Source: Rachicladosporium sp. CCFEE 5018
Taxonomy: Eukaryota; Ascomycota; Dothideomycetes; Cladosporiales; Cladosporiaceae
Assembly (NCBI GenBank): GCA_002077045.2
Contig: KZ111216.1
Coordinates: 1 to 39,739, forward strand
DNA: 39,739 nucleotides
Direction of reading: 5' to 3'
Shown: piece by piece, positions 1 through 10,199 of the stretch
Layout: each line of letters starts with the position of its first letter
Position numbering within the stretch: position 1 is the stretch's first letter
Translations under genes and position numbers: made by a program
The notes under the pieces: model-generated
Seen by the model: only the letters and a program-made list of their open reading frames with translations
The model's database searches: none
What the model was told of the DNA's origin: nothing

Positions 1-86
1 AACCCTAACCCTAACCCTAACCCTAACCCTAACCCTAACCCTAACCCTAACCCTAACCCTAACCCTAACCCTAACCCTAACCCTAA
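1..86. repeat. Terminal telomere repeat array
   Basis: About 14 perfect tandem copies of AACCCT run from base 1 to 86 and then stop abruptly. The C-rich strand reads 5' to 3' inward from the left end, as expected for a true left chromosome end (TTAGGG telomere, the usual type in filamentous fungi). Confidence 0.97.
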
Positions 87-580
87 AGGTGGTGGCGTTC
101 TGGTGTTTGAGGTGGGTGGGCAAAAGGAAATAAGGGACAGGTTTGATGTTGCAGTATCGAGCGCGGTACTGTAGTCAACGAATATACATACCCGAGACAA
201 CCCTGTTGCAGCATGTACGCCATGAACGGACCAGAGATGACTCGATCTTGCACAAGATCTCCATGCTGACTACAACCCCTTGTCCGCAGATCTGCTCAGC
301 GCTTCGCGTTGCCTTCCGTCATCTGTACAGTACAGACTGCGCATGCAACGACAGCGATTCAGTCGCGTGCATTTTCATCCGCGCAGGACACAGATCAGCT
401 CAGCCTCCCGGATGCCCCAGGCTCGGAAGTCTTGGGAAACGCTCCCGACATATCCAGTGCCATGCTGCCGCGCAAGCCTTCATGTCGTCGTAGTGATCGC
501 GCAGTGCTGCTGGGAGGATCACCTCCTTCATTTCGGTCTTCCTCTCCGGTTGGAGCCGGCGTGCTTTTAACGTTGATCTG
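87..580. other. Telomere-proximal stretch without a clear gene
   Basis: No tandem satellite is visible here. The minus strand continues, in broken frames, a serine/proline-rich sequence that could be the extreme C-terminal tail of the decayed kinase to the right. I see no domain and would not annotate the short plus-strand open frames. Confidence 0.4.
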
Positions 581-2979
581 ATAAATTTCCGCCGTCTACA
601 GCTTCTGCGCCTCCGTCTCCTTCATGATGAGCCTCGTCCGCAACACTCCCTCCATCCTCCTCACCAGCATCCTGCCTCTCCTTCGCTTGCCGGATCGGCT
701 TTGCAAAGCCGCCACTGCTAGACCTACCCGTCCACCCCATCCTATCGCCAACCTTCCCCGCTGCCTTGACGGGTTAGTCCAGTACCACGGCTGCCTTCTT
801 CAAATCCTCCCTACGCTCTCCTCTCCGATTGAGATGCATAGCCGGCTGTTGTCCTTGTGCTTCCAAGATCCGCTTTGTTTCTTCTTGGTACGCTTGCTCG
901 TATATGTTCATGTCGACTGTGGGTGGGCTTTCGGATACGACTGGGTGATCCGAAGAGCCGTAGCCGTCGGGCTGCTCGGCATCAGCTCCTATGTTCAGGA
1001 AGGCCGTATCGAGGAGAGGGTGGTGGGCGTAGCCTTTAGCATTGTCGTCGGCCGGGAGTGTGAAGGCTCTTGATGTGGTCTGGCGAAGATGAGAGCAGTG
1101 ATCGGCACGGTTGGACTCGGAACGCTTGTCCGGCCGGTCGTTGTTATCAGCTTCAGGGGATCGATCACTCCTTGCCGCTGCAATGCTTCATCTGTTGGCG
1201 AAGCACCTTTTATAAGGCTATCCATGCCTTTCGGTAGCTTGTCCGTGTAATCATAAATAGGAACCGTCCAATGCGGTCCCTCGACTGTGGATCCCGCTTA
1301 CATAGCCTTTCGATCATGAGCCTCCAGACTTCGTGCTGGTGCCGCATCTCCTTGCATACGTGCACGTAACAAATGAGGTGGCTGCACAATGTGTGGATCA
1401 CGACCAAACATACCGTTCAGGACCTATGGTCTTTTGCGAGCGGGAGGCGCCTTGAAGCGCTTGACCGCGCCCATAATGCTCATCAGGTTGCTTGTGTTAC
1501 CGGTGATGGCTTGGTTTATCTCGATTTCCGTGAAAGGTTCGACCTGATCTGCGCAGTTCTCATCTACCGAAAGGAGTGGGTCTTCGCCATTATTCGTGAT
1601 CCAGTCATGTCCCTGCACTCGGTTAGTCTTGAATTAAGTCCAGAGACTGAAAGACAAACCCTCATCTCGTCGATCGTGATCCGCTTCTTCGAATCCGTTT
1701 CCAGCAGCCGCTTGACGAGATCTTCGCATGATTTTTCTTTCTCATCTTCAATCACTAGCTCATCATTTTCGATGCTGGTCATAGAGCTCCAACATGTTGT
1801 CCTTCTCAAATGGAATATGACCGTATCGTAGACAATACAACGTAATACCATACTCCACACATCGGCAGCACGACCGCTGACCTCACCATGCTTCGTCTCC
1901 ACACAACTCGGCCGGCTTGAAAGCCGGACTCCCTGCACTTGTAGATGTTGCCATGTTGCTTTGCTTTCCGAACATCTCGCTGACGCCAAAATCAACGATC
2001 TTCAGTTCATCATCATCGGTGATCAAGCAATTGTCCGGCTTGATGTCTCGGTGCACAACGCCTTGCGCGTGAAGGTACTCGATTCCCAAGATCATGTCGC
2101 GAAACCAGCATCTGCACACTTCTTCGTCGTATGGCGTTACGCGATGACTTTTATAACGACGCCCTTCTTACAGATGTCCATGACCATGTGAAGGGGGTCT
2201 TCTTCGGGATCGTCCAAGACTTCGTGAAGCGAAATGAGTCTATTGTGGCTCAACTTCGTCATAATCCCGATTTCGTCTTTGATCAAGTCAAGGGAATTAT
2301 TAGTGTTATATTTGGCTTCCCGCTCCACGGATGACTTTCGATGCAGAGGTGCATTGAAGCCTAGTCCGGCTGCCGGATGACCAGGCCTAACTTGCTTCCA
2401 GATCGATCGTTGCCGGACGAGATTCGAGTTCGCACGCTTCTGTAAACGAGATTTGGAAACTTCCTTCACAGCCTGCGTGGCCATACTCCATCAGCGATCA
2501 AGTCATGTTAGATGCGCATCAGAGCTGGACGATGGACTTACATATTCAACGCCATACTGATCCACTGCACGATGTACCGCACCAAAGCTCCCTCGCCCTA
2601 TCTCTTCTTTGATCTCATACTGCTTGATCCTATGCACATTTCTCTCATCATCGTCGCCATCTTTGCTGCCACGACAGCTTTTCGTTCTCAACGTCATCTT
2701 GACCTCTCCCTTCCTTGGGTGATGTCGTCAATGATGCCGTATTGGACTGGCGTATGTCGGCAAGGACATTTGCTTGATGTACTGAGGACTGCGACCGCTT
2801 TTTCCGTCTCGATCGACTGAGGCTGTGGAAGGGAAGCTGATCTTAACCCCATGGGAGGAGGTTTCCAGTATGTCATGAGCCGCGATCTCACTGTGGGGGG
2901 CCGAGACATAGTGCAGTCGAGCTTGGTGCTGAGGAAGGGGCGAGGGAGAGGTGGAGTCAGGGTGGTCAACCACAACCAT
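580..2979 (-). pseudogene. Decayed CaMKK/Ssp1-Sak1-type protein kinase
   Basis: Reads as the upstream kinase that activates AMPK/Snf1 in fungi (Ssp1/Sak1/CaMKK family), a cytosolic Ser/Thr kinase. On the minus strand, from right to left: a Ser/Pro-rich leader; the glycine loop GRGSFGAV; an intron at 2473-2541 (GTAAGT...CTAAC...CAG); the lysine motif AVKEVSK; HRDIKPDN near 2053-2030; DFG at 1993-1985; then GSPAF and an activation-segment PAE. A second intron fits 1613-1659. The C-terminal tail with NIYEQAYQEE-like sequence continues to about 777 or beyond. Disruptions: TGA at 2728-2730, a frameshift near 2141, another near 1890, a pair of offsetting one-base indels between about 1830 and 1770, a TAG near 1424, a TAA near 1305 and a frameshift near 1000. 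Motifs are preserved but the reading frame is not, so this is a pseudogene or a very error-rich assembly. Family assignment is by eye. Confidence 0.75.
2473..2541 (-). other. Intron 1 of the decayed kinase
   Basis: The donor GTAAGT follows the codons GAA TAT, and the acceptor CAG precedes GCT GTG AAG, which restores the conserved A-V-K lysine motif. A CTAAC branch-like site lies inside. The 69 bp length is typical of filamentous ascomycetes and shows that the copy was not retroposed. Confidence 0.7.
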
Positions 2980-3333
2980 CGTGATCGGCAGTCTGTCGTC
3001 TTCTATGGTGCATTGGGGAGGCCTGGGATGAAGTGAGGTCAGACGAAATGAGGTCTACAAGGATAGGGTAATATACAACCGCCTATCGCACTCAATCAAT
3101 TCCGCCTTCGCACGTGCTGTCACTATCAATTGGGAAGTAGGAGGTGGGATTGATGAATCTCTCGAATTGCCTTCGTCAGCCTTGAGAATGACAACCAACG
3201 ACATTGCCTGACAGCGGAGGCTATATTACCTAGCATCGGCACGGACTTCGGTAGTGTTGCATGAAGCTCATACCCGACTTCATCGTATCGGCTGCGCGAC
3301 CTGCAACACGCCTCGCCACGTAAGTCAAGTTCA

Positions 3334-3970
3334 ATGGCAGGGAATTGCTACTCCCTTCACATCTTCGATAGAAAGTACATCTCGCCACTTCGGCGGCGCC
3401 AAGGTCGACGAAGGTCATCAGATAAATGCACATCGCTGATGACAGCTCACCCAACCGAACGCATCTACAACAAAGGTTTCTACAGTGCACGGCCCCTGCG
3501 TCCACATGCCGCCGCCATTTCCTCGATAAAGTCATCACTTCCAAGCTCAGTCCGCAAAGTACTGTCCGAGTCTAGTGACGCCAAACTAATCTTCGGCACG
3601 TTCTTCTCCCTCCGCCGCATGGTTCGGCAACTCGGTGGCGAAGATGGCCAGTTCCTTTCCTACCGCACGGGGAAGTCTTCTTGCATTACTTTGAAACGCC
3701 TACGCAATCGAATTCCCATCGTGTTGATTGATACGCGAGTGGGAAGTATGCGAATTGTGCTGCATCAAATCTAGACTACTTTTCATGCCGAGTTTACTCT
3801 GAAGAGTCCGATAGCGCCGGCGGAGTATCCTAGGGGTGCTAGGGTCGTGAATGAGGTTTTTGAGGGGTCATTGGAGAGTTTTATCGTAAGTCTCTTCTAG
3901 GTGCGTCCGTAATCCACTGTACGAGCTAATGCGGTCGCAGGCGTTAATGTTCCCACCACAGCCCGCGTGA
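3334..3970 (+). pseudogene. Decayed TRAPP complex subunit Bet5 (TRAPPC1-like)
   Basis: Bet5/TRAPPC1 is a small longin-fold subunit of the TRAPP tethering complex at ER-Golgi membranes. The start reads NCYSLHIFDRK, matching the family's N-terminal IFDR signature. The middle has DAKLIFGTFFSLRRMVRQL and FLSYRTGK, then GSMRIVLHQI, and the end reads SPIAPAEYPRG...NEVFEGSLESFI. Problems: a one-base loss right after FLSYRTGK moves the HYFETPT-like segment out of frame, and the frame returns about 20 codons later. A TAG at 3772-3774 interrupts just after VLHQI. A 55 bp intron (3886-3940, GTAAGT...CTAATG...CGCAG) leads to a 30-base last exon ending TGA at 3970. Bet5 is normally a single-copy essential gene, so this is most simply a decayed extra copy. 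The exact start and a possible upstream intron are uncertain. Confidence 0.7.
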
Positions 3971-4472
3971 AGCAGTGACCTTCGCGTGTAGACCATCGCA
4001 TCTTATCAGTGCGTGGCACTCGCTTGTCACGATGCCCTCTCTCGCAAACGTCGAAAGGTCCATGTAGTACATGCACTTCATATGTCAGACTAACGAGCCA
4101 CTGTGCTATCGAATGATCTCCAGGGAAGATCGTGTGTTTTCACCTCTTTAGTCCGGAAGGTCTTCACAGGAAATCTTCCACCAACCTTGGTGCATCAAGC
4201 ATGGACATGGTGGCACGAAAGCGCAACCCCGGCCTACGTAGTTCGACTTAGGAACGCGCTCACTGTGCCACACTAGAAGACTTCTCGCAGCCTCTGGTAA
4301 GCACGATCTCGCATCACCCTCTCGAGCTCTCGAGCTCAAACAGGAGGGATCCAGCGATGAGCGCAGGATACGACAACGGAGCGCACGGCACTGAAGATGT
4401 GACGCATACTGCGTAAGCTGATGGAACGGTACTCATCAGTGCACCTGACTCTACGTGTATAAGTCTAACCGT
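3971..4472. other. Intergenic, nothing recognised
   Basis: Between the BET5-like and RPA49-like relics, which converge on this stretch. I see no coding frame, RNA gene or repeat that I can support. Confidence 0.4.
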
Positions 4473-5090
4473 CTACCGCCGCCTCCCCACTCTCGCCTTA
4501 CGAAATTCCAACGGCCACTTCAACTTAGCAACCTTAGTCGCACCCTTCATGGCCTCTGTTAACTTCCACTGCTCTCTCTCCTTTTCCGTCGGCGGACTGA
4601 CCCTATAGCCCAACTCCGAGAAGTAACACCCTAGTTGCTTGTTCTCTAGCTTCAGATCGTCATCTAGATTACTCATGTTCGTCGTAAAGCTGTCTATGTA
4701 TAATGATAATGCATAGATGTAGGTGTATAGGTAGTCTTGATGGAACTTGCTCAACTCGTTGCCGGGTGCGAAGCGTCGCCGAATTGAAATAATAAGGTTC
4801 TCCGGGTAAATTGGCATTTCCTGCGACGAGACGTCTTTCCTCGGCGTTTTTTCCCTCCCCTCCCGGCACTTGCTAACGCTTCGTGGAATTCCACAGGTGC
4901 ATTCACATACCCCAGCGCCTTCAGTTTCGCATAGTCTCCTGACTGCGATATGTATAATGCAAAATGCGAGGACCCTCACTAGCTCGAATACCCGTTCTTC
5001 CCTAGAGTATGCAGAAAGTAAATCGAACAGCAGATTGCAGAGTGGAGTGACTCCGACCTGGGTACCAAGCTCTATACGCAGCCTGTACTA
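4473..5090 (-). pseudogene. Decayed RNA polymerase I subunit Rpa49 (C-terminal part)
   Basis: Rpa49 (A49/PAF53) is a Pol I-specific subunit whose C-terminal tandem winged-helix region helps initiation and elongation in the nucleolus. The minus-strand frame ends with the family's diagnostic tail: RRRFAPGNELSKFHQDYLYT, then ALSLYIDSFTTN, DDLKLENKQLGCYFSELG, PPTEKEREQWKLT, and KLKWPLEFRKARVGRRR before the stop. Upstream of about 4850 the matching sequence (YAKLKALGYVNAPVEFHEAL) is in another frame, so there is at least one frameshift. The N-terminal half of the protein was not found in 5.1-5.6 kb. This is a truncated, frameshifted relic of a core gene. Confidence 0.68.
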
Positions 5091-6034
5091 CTAGATCACA
5101 TTTCTTGGTTCGCCTAGTAGGTCGAGGCTTTGGAAAAATAAGTGCCATCCGGTACCGTTTAACAGGGTTATCCGGTGCCGTTCCATAAGACCACCCGGCT
5201 GTGCAAGATCAGAAATAAACAGAAATACTGAGTCGCGCAGCTGCGCACCTGTATGCACAAACGCTGTCGTCGCCTTTGAAACCTGTTGCATGGAAACACG
5301 CCGTCATACTTACCCTTCTTCAGTCGACGTCTGTCGAACGCTTTGCGTAATAGGGTGCGGGCGGTCGGCATGATCCGCAACGGGAAGATTGGGTCGTGCA
5401 TGAAGGTCGCTAGTACTGTAGTCCAGACTCTAACCAACCGATATGTACAGACCTTGAGGCGATTTTATAAACGAGCTTGTCGAACGTACCTCGTCAGTTC
5501 TCGGCAACTGAGATGCATTTGCAAAAGTTCTCCGGAGTTGACTCCTGCACGTGACCGTCGTGTCGCTCCACCCTGTTAGTCGCCAAGAGGTGACTACACC
5601 CTGCGCCAGCTAATCAGACCTGGCTCCTGGTGATGCCTCTCTCATTGTCGATGGTCGAGTGCGTGCTGGGTATGCTATTTGCGAGTGGCCGATTGCCCCG
5701 TACAAGGCATTTGCGCTGGTATGACAGGTTCACCTTGTGCTCTGTTCGATCGCAGCACGCAAGCGAAGCCCTCGCGTGCTGCTTTCGACTTCCTACCGCT
5801 TCCACAGCTGAAGCCTTAGGCTAGTCGCGGCTTGCGTTCACCATAGTAGGAGCGATCCAAGACTGCACCGTTTGCGAATTGGTGTGCAGTTGCTTATGCA
5901 ACCAGGCTGTAACCGTGGCATACTATCCAGCTCTCTTCGTATAGAAGCCAAGCCTTTGCGTCGGGTGAGCCGGGGACGCAACATACCCTCTACTCTGTCA
6001 CAAAGTAAAGCTGGTAGCCGGGACAAGCCGACAC
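5091..6034. other. Unassigned stretch between Rpa49 relic and gypsy LTR
   Basis: Short open frames occur on both strands but none reads as a known family. Part of 5.1-5.6 kb may be the further-decayed N-terminal half of the Rpa49 relic. Normal base composition and normal CA/TG content show that it has not been heavily hit by RIP. Confidence 0.4.
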
Positions 6035-6039
6035 CCTCG

Positions 6040-6452
6040 TGTGACGACCGGTGTCGTGAGTGCTAATGGATCACACGTGACAGGATCTCCGGAGGACACA
6101 GGTAGTCACGAGTTATGCTTGGAGGAGGAGGCAGAGCTGGAGGTGACGTCGAGTCTTGAGCGAAGGATGAGCAATCAATGGCTCAGTGTATAGATCGTTG
6201 TATTCTAAGAAGTCACTATGAACAATGAGTTGAACACGAGAGAAGCAGAAGGCATCTCTCGTTCGCTATATGCCTATGAGAGTTGTTATGATCAGGCACG
6301 ATCAAGGTGGGGCAGAGCAACAGAGCGCTCTGTCGGCTCTGTTAATCTGTTGCCAAAAACAGAGCAGCGTTCCAGAACACGTGACTTAACCGTGCGATTA
6401 AGTACGCCTTGCGGCGTTCCTTTCATCCCGCGGAATGGTAACCGTAATACCA
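6040..6452 (-). mobile_element. 3' LTR of the Ty3/gypsy chromovirus
   Basis: Read on the minus strand, a polypurine tract is followed directly by TGGTATTACGG, and the unit ends ...CCGGTCGTCACA, giving TG...CA ends over 413 bp. Its 6040-6300 half is clearly homologous to the solo LTRs at 28795-29228 and 36766-37198 (shared segments such as TTCTAAGAAGTCACTATGAA and CACGAGAGA, as read on the plus strand). The other half (U3) matches poorly apart from a CACGTGAC motif. No matching 5' LTR lies to the right of the pol remnant, so the target duplication cannot be checked. Confidence 0.72.
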
Positions 6453-6464
6453 TCCCCCTCTTAG
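6453..6464 (-). promoter_or_regulatory. Polypurine tract next to the 3' LTR
   Basis: The minus strand reads AAGAGGGGGA immediately before the TG of the LTR. This is the expected position and composition of the plus-strand primer of an LTR retrotransposon, and it fixes both the LTR edge and the element's orientation. Confidence 0.65.
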
Positions 6465-6640
6465 TTAGCGTCTCGCCGGATGCTATATAATGGTGCGTTC
6501 GGCCCCACATGTTTGTCATTAGAGACGTCGCGCTCTTCCTCTTCATCCCTCTCGGTTGAGACAACCACTCGACGAAGCAGCACTTCATCTACCGATCGTC
6601 GACATCGCTTTGACGAAGACGTGGAGCTACTGGAATCGAA

Positions 6641-7174
6641 ATGGCGCCGTATAGTGGATGTCGAAATGCTAGGGTTGAGCCTGGGAAGGAGCGTCCGAAG
6701 TGTGTGGTGAGCCCAAGGTCGCTGAAGTGTTCGGAATGTTATCGCAAGTATCGCAAGACTTGTGATGCGTCCCTTACGAGCATGTAATGAGTGAAATTGC
6801 GCGAGGGCCGCGAGAAGCTCCAGAAGGGAATAGAGGAGCTTGAAGTTGAAGAAATAGGCATTCTTCAGAGAATGTCCCAGGAGCAGCAACAGCTTGCTGA
6901 GCGTCGAATGAGGAAGATTCGTTTGAGGAAACAGTTGCGCCTGGCGGAGCGTCGGACAGAGACTGCCGTGGCGGATGAGCTGGATCGTCTGGAAGCGGAG
7001 GATCCGCCGGTGGACGAGGAGGATTCTGCCGATGTTGGGGTGGAAGTGGCCGAGCATCCGTTCGCTTTCCACAGCATTCTCGAACTGCCTGTGAGCGAAT
7101 GGGGCGCATTTGACGGTGTTGATTTTCCGGACCTCGATATGGGTTATGCGTTGGTCCCGACAAGCAACGGCTGA
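6641..7174 (+). pseudogene. Antisense accessory ORF in the gypsy 3' region (Cys-cluster plus coiled coil)
   Basis: This frame lies between the end of pol and the 3' LTR, on the strand opposite to pol. From the ATG at 6641 it reads MAPYSGCRNARVEPGKERPK, then a Cys-rich segment CVVSPRSLKCSECYRKYRK followed by TCDA. After two consecutive in-frame stops (TAA TGA near 6784) the same frame continues as a long charged coiled coil (EELEVEEIGILQRMSQEQQQ... RMRKIRLRKQLRLAERR) and an acidic tail ending at 7174. From memory, similar 'Cys-cluster plus coiled coil' ORFs sit antisense in other ascomycete gypsy elements; I cannot verify that here. An acidic serine-rich stretch just upstream (about 6550-6640) is in another frame and may be its original N-terminus. 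Function unknown; this copy is dead. Confidence 0.55.
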
Positions 7175-7189
7175 TGGTTTGTCGCTTCC

Positions 7190-7558
7190 TTATTGTTGTT
7201 GGTGGCCTTGGCTGACGTATCGCAGGAATCTTGCCTTTGTCGAGACGTCTGGTCCTGGGTTCGAGGAGTGGTATTGCCGAAGAGCGTTCCAGCATTTAGC
7301 GAGGTGACTGGCTGGTTCCCAAGTGTTTTCTGAGTCGGTATAGCCTTTCCACTTGACAAGGTACTTGTCACTTCTCCAGTCGAGTATACGGTCGACTTCG
7401 AAGGTGTCGGTCTCTTCAGGCTGGAAGTGGAAAGTGGTCTGAACAGGTGTAGAGGGGTCCGCTGGCTCAAGGAGCGAAACATGGAAGACGGGGTGTATGT
7501 GGGCGTCGTCCGGGAGCTCGAGTCGGTAGTTCTGCGGTCCTCGTTGTTCGACAATCAA
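7190..7558 (-). pseudogene. Integrase C-terminus with chromodomain
   Basis: The frame starts with the GPQNYRLELPDDAHIHPVFH region typical of the integrase tail. It ends in a chromodomain with VDRILDWRSDKYLVKWKGY, then ENTWEP and a short basic tail before the stop at 7190. The chromodomain of chromoviruses steers integration towards marked chromatin, often H3K9-methylated heterochromatin. The aromatic cage positions (Y of KYLVKW, W of the same motif, and the residues before ENTWEP) look intact, though the polyprotein as a whole is broken. Confidence 0.85.
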
Positions 7559-7957
7559 GAATGGTCAGATCTTGACATGGTCAAGTTTCTTGGTCATTTG
7601 TCTTGTTCTCATGTTCCTAGTGAGGAGGTAGACTTTATCCCCCGTCGTTAGCTGAGGGGCATTCTTCCGTTTACCTCGCAGCTGTCGTGCAACGCGGGCC
7701 TGCGTGTTTGTGACACGTTTTCATAGCGTTTGGTGTAACGTTTCCATGTCGATAACTGCCATGATTGCCTTTTCCGTCTGCGGATTGGATCGTGGGTCCA
7801 TGAAGAGGTTCGGGCTCTTGCCAAAGTTGGCGAAGAACGGTGAGACTTTGGTTGTCTCTGTCACGTTGTTGTTAAGTGCAAGCTGCGCCAGCGGTAATAG
7901 CGAAGCCCAGTTGTCTTATGCGTGGTTGACGTAATTTCGCAGGTACACTTCCAGTGA

Positions 7958-8407
7958 TCAGTCTGCTCGTTCGGTCTGTCCATCTGTTTGTGGATGGTAT
8001 GCTGTGGATAGTTTGTGCTTGATGCCTAAGCAGGCTACAAGGGTTCTCCAGAAGTTGCTGGTGAAGAATTTGTCTCTGTCCGTAACGAATACGCATGGGA
8101 CTCCGTGATGTCGGGTGAGTCGGTCTTGTACCAGATAGGCGAGTCGTTCTGCGTCAATGGTTTCGCAGCAGGGCATAAAGTGCGTGTACTTGGTGAGTCG
8201 ATCCGCCATGACCAGAATCGAGTCATAGACCAGTCCCGTTGAGGGGTCGGTGGAGATTGGTAGCTTGGATATGAAATCCATTGTAACTTCTTCCCATGGC
8301 TGAGTTGGTGGCGTTGTGAACTGTATGTGGCCGTATTTCGCATGTTGTTTGGCTTTGTTGCGTTGACATTCGGTGCACCGCTTGAGTAGCTGGTGACATG
8401 TAGTCAC
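7958..8407 (-). pseudogene. Integrase core domain fragment
   Basis: Contains the C-x2-C half of the zinc-binding motif (RCTECQRNKAK) and the catalytic D, D, E set: TMDFISKLP, VTDRDKFF and DGQTERAD. A stop follows directly after the catalytic glutamate at about 7958, and the original polypeptide clearly went on (SLEVYLRNYVNHA in the same frame). The matching His pair of the H2C2 motif lies in the next fragment, beyond the TGA at about 8407. Confidence 0.85.
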
Positions 8408-9527
8408 ATGTTGGCGAAGGTGAAGGCGCGCTGGATCAGTTCCATAGTCCTGGCGGTTCCTGCGTGTCTTTTTGTCATATCGTTGTGATGCTGTCGTATC
8501 ACGTTATCGATCTCGTTTACCGGGACTTCGAGCTTCCCTTGTGATATAGGGGACTCCTCGTTCGTGTCGTGAAGGATTCGGAGGGCACCGTTGAACAACT
8601 TGACTTTAGCACTGAGCGTGCTATCGCGATTCGTCTTGAGTATGCTGTGCTCAGCCGGTTCTTTCCCTTCCATGTAGTCGCTGCGTCTGCTGAGTGCATC
8701 GGCTCGGCCGTTGTCGCGTCCTGGCGTATATCGGATCTCGACTTGTGTTGTCCGAGGAGCTCTGACCATCGAACTTGCCTACGGGTCAACTGCTTGGTGG
8801 TAGTGAAGTTTGTAAGGTTCTTTTGGTTAAAGAGGATGATCAGTCCACTGGCTCCTTCCGCGTACACTCGCCAGTGTTGCAGCGCGGCAACAATTGCAGG
8901 CAACTCTTTGTCGTGGATGTCGTAATTCTGTTCCGCGGGAAACATCTTGCGTGAGTAGTATGCTACGTGGTGCCGCTGCCCATCGTGCTCTTGGGTCAGG
9001 CACGGTCCGATAGCCATGTCGGAGGCGTCGCTTTCGATCCAGACCGTCGTGTCCGGGTCGAACGTTCTCAAGGTGGGTGCTGTCATGCACTGTTGCCTGA
9101 GCGTGTCGAACGCTTTCTGTTGTGGTTCATTCCAGGCTAATGGTGCGTCTCCCTTAGTGAGCTCGGTTCTTGGCTGTGCGATTTTCGAGTAGTCCTTGAT
9201 GAATTTTCTGCTGTAGTTGGCAAGTCCAAGGAACGACTTAATATCCTTTGACGCACGTCGGTGTTGACCATTCGGGTTTGGAGGTCGTTTTGTCTGGGTC
9301 GATCTTAATTCCGTCTGTTCCGATGATGAATCCGAGGAACTTGACGCTTTTCTTGTGGAATTCGTATCTCTCAGGTGCTGTCTTGAAGCTTGTGGTGCTG
9401 AGTCGCTCGAAGACTGCCTGGACGTCTCGGATGTGCTGCTGGAGTGGTCCCTTCGTGACGACAAGGATGTCGTCCATGTGAGGAAAGACGGTGACGTCGA
9501 GCAGGTCTCGAAGGACGTTGTTGCCAA
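8404..9527 (-). pseudogene. RNase H and RT-thumb fragments
   Basis: Two overlapping frames together carry SFLGLANYSRKFIKDYSK (RT connection), the RNase H segments ESDASD, YYSRKMFPAEQNYDIHDKEL and HWRVYAEG, then RYTPGRDNGRADALSRR and the zinc-binding His pair RQHHND. The position usually occupied by aspartate in T-D-H-K-N-L reads LFNQKNL, so a catalytic acidic residue of RNase H seems to be lost as well as the frame. Confidence 0.8.
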
Positions 9528-9868
9528 GCGCCTGGGACGAAGTCGTGGCGTTGGTCAGTCCCATTAGCATGACCAGGAATTCGTAGTGTCCGTATTGTGT
9601 TCGGAATGCGGTTGTCCTTTCTTCGCCCTTTAGCCATTCGTATGCTGTAACAGCCGTCTCGTAGATCGATCTTCGTGAACCAGTCTGCTCCGATGAGTCT
9701 GTCCTGAGACTCTCCGATGCTGGACAGGGGATATCGGTTCTTGATGGCGATGTCATTCATCTTCCGATAATTCTGGACCAGTCTTAGTTTCCCGGTGGGC
9801 TTTGGAACGAACATGGTTGGTGCTCCGGCGGGGGACCTGGATTCTCGTATCCAGCCCTTGCCTTCCAT
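9238..9868 (-). pseudogene. Reverse transcriptase fragments
   Basis: The first frame has GWIRESRSPAGAP, FVPKPTGKLRLVQNYRKMN and FTKIDLRDGCYSIRMAKG. The second frame continues with RTTAFRTQYGHYEFLVMLMG and the catalytic box at 9469-9480. The box reads FPHMDDIL where family members usually have Y-x-D-D: both aspartates remain but the tyrosine position is histidine. The join between the two frames near 9650 is a frameshift. Confidence 0.85.
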
Positions 9869-10199
9869 CTGCTACAACCATTTGTCCATGCTCTGGAGTT
9901 CTTTTCCAGACTGTTGATAGAGAGGTCCCCATGGTGGCTAGCAAGTTTATCCTGTGGTCCCATGGCTGATGCTTGGGTAGAGCGTCTGCTGCTTCCTCTT
10001 CCTGGAATAATCGCTGCCACTTGCGATACTCCTCAGAGATGTTCGGCGGTGCGTGAGTTCCACCGTTTCTGCTAGTCGTTCGTTGACCTGCCGGACCCGT
10101 GTCAGTGTCGACTGGAGATGAAGGTTGTTCTTCTTTCGGTTTCAGCTGGGATATTTGTGTGATGTCGTTGAATTCCCTAATCTCATCTGCCGTCGAACG

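Noticed and set aside
624..1831. Plus-strand frames of about 150 aa in the first 2 kb
   Set aside because: Antisense shadows of the kinase relic, which has clear kinase motifs on the minus strand.
6461..7295. Minus-strand frames of 170-200 aa opposite the antisense ORF
   Set aside because: Ser/Pro/Arg-rich shadow of the coiled-coil frame on the plus strand. They have no domain, while the plus frame has a Cys cluster and coiled coil.
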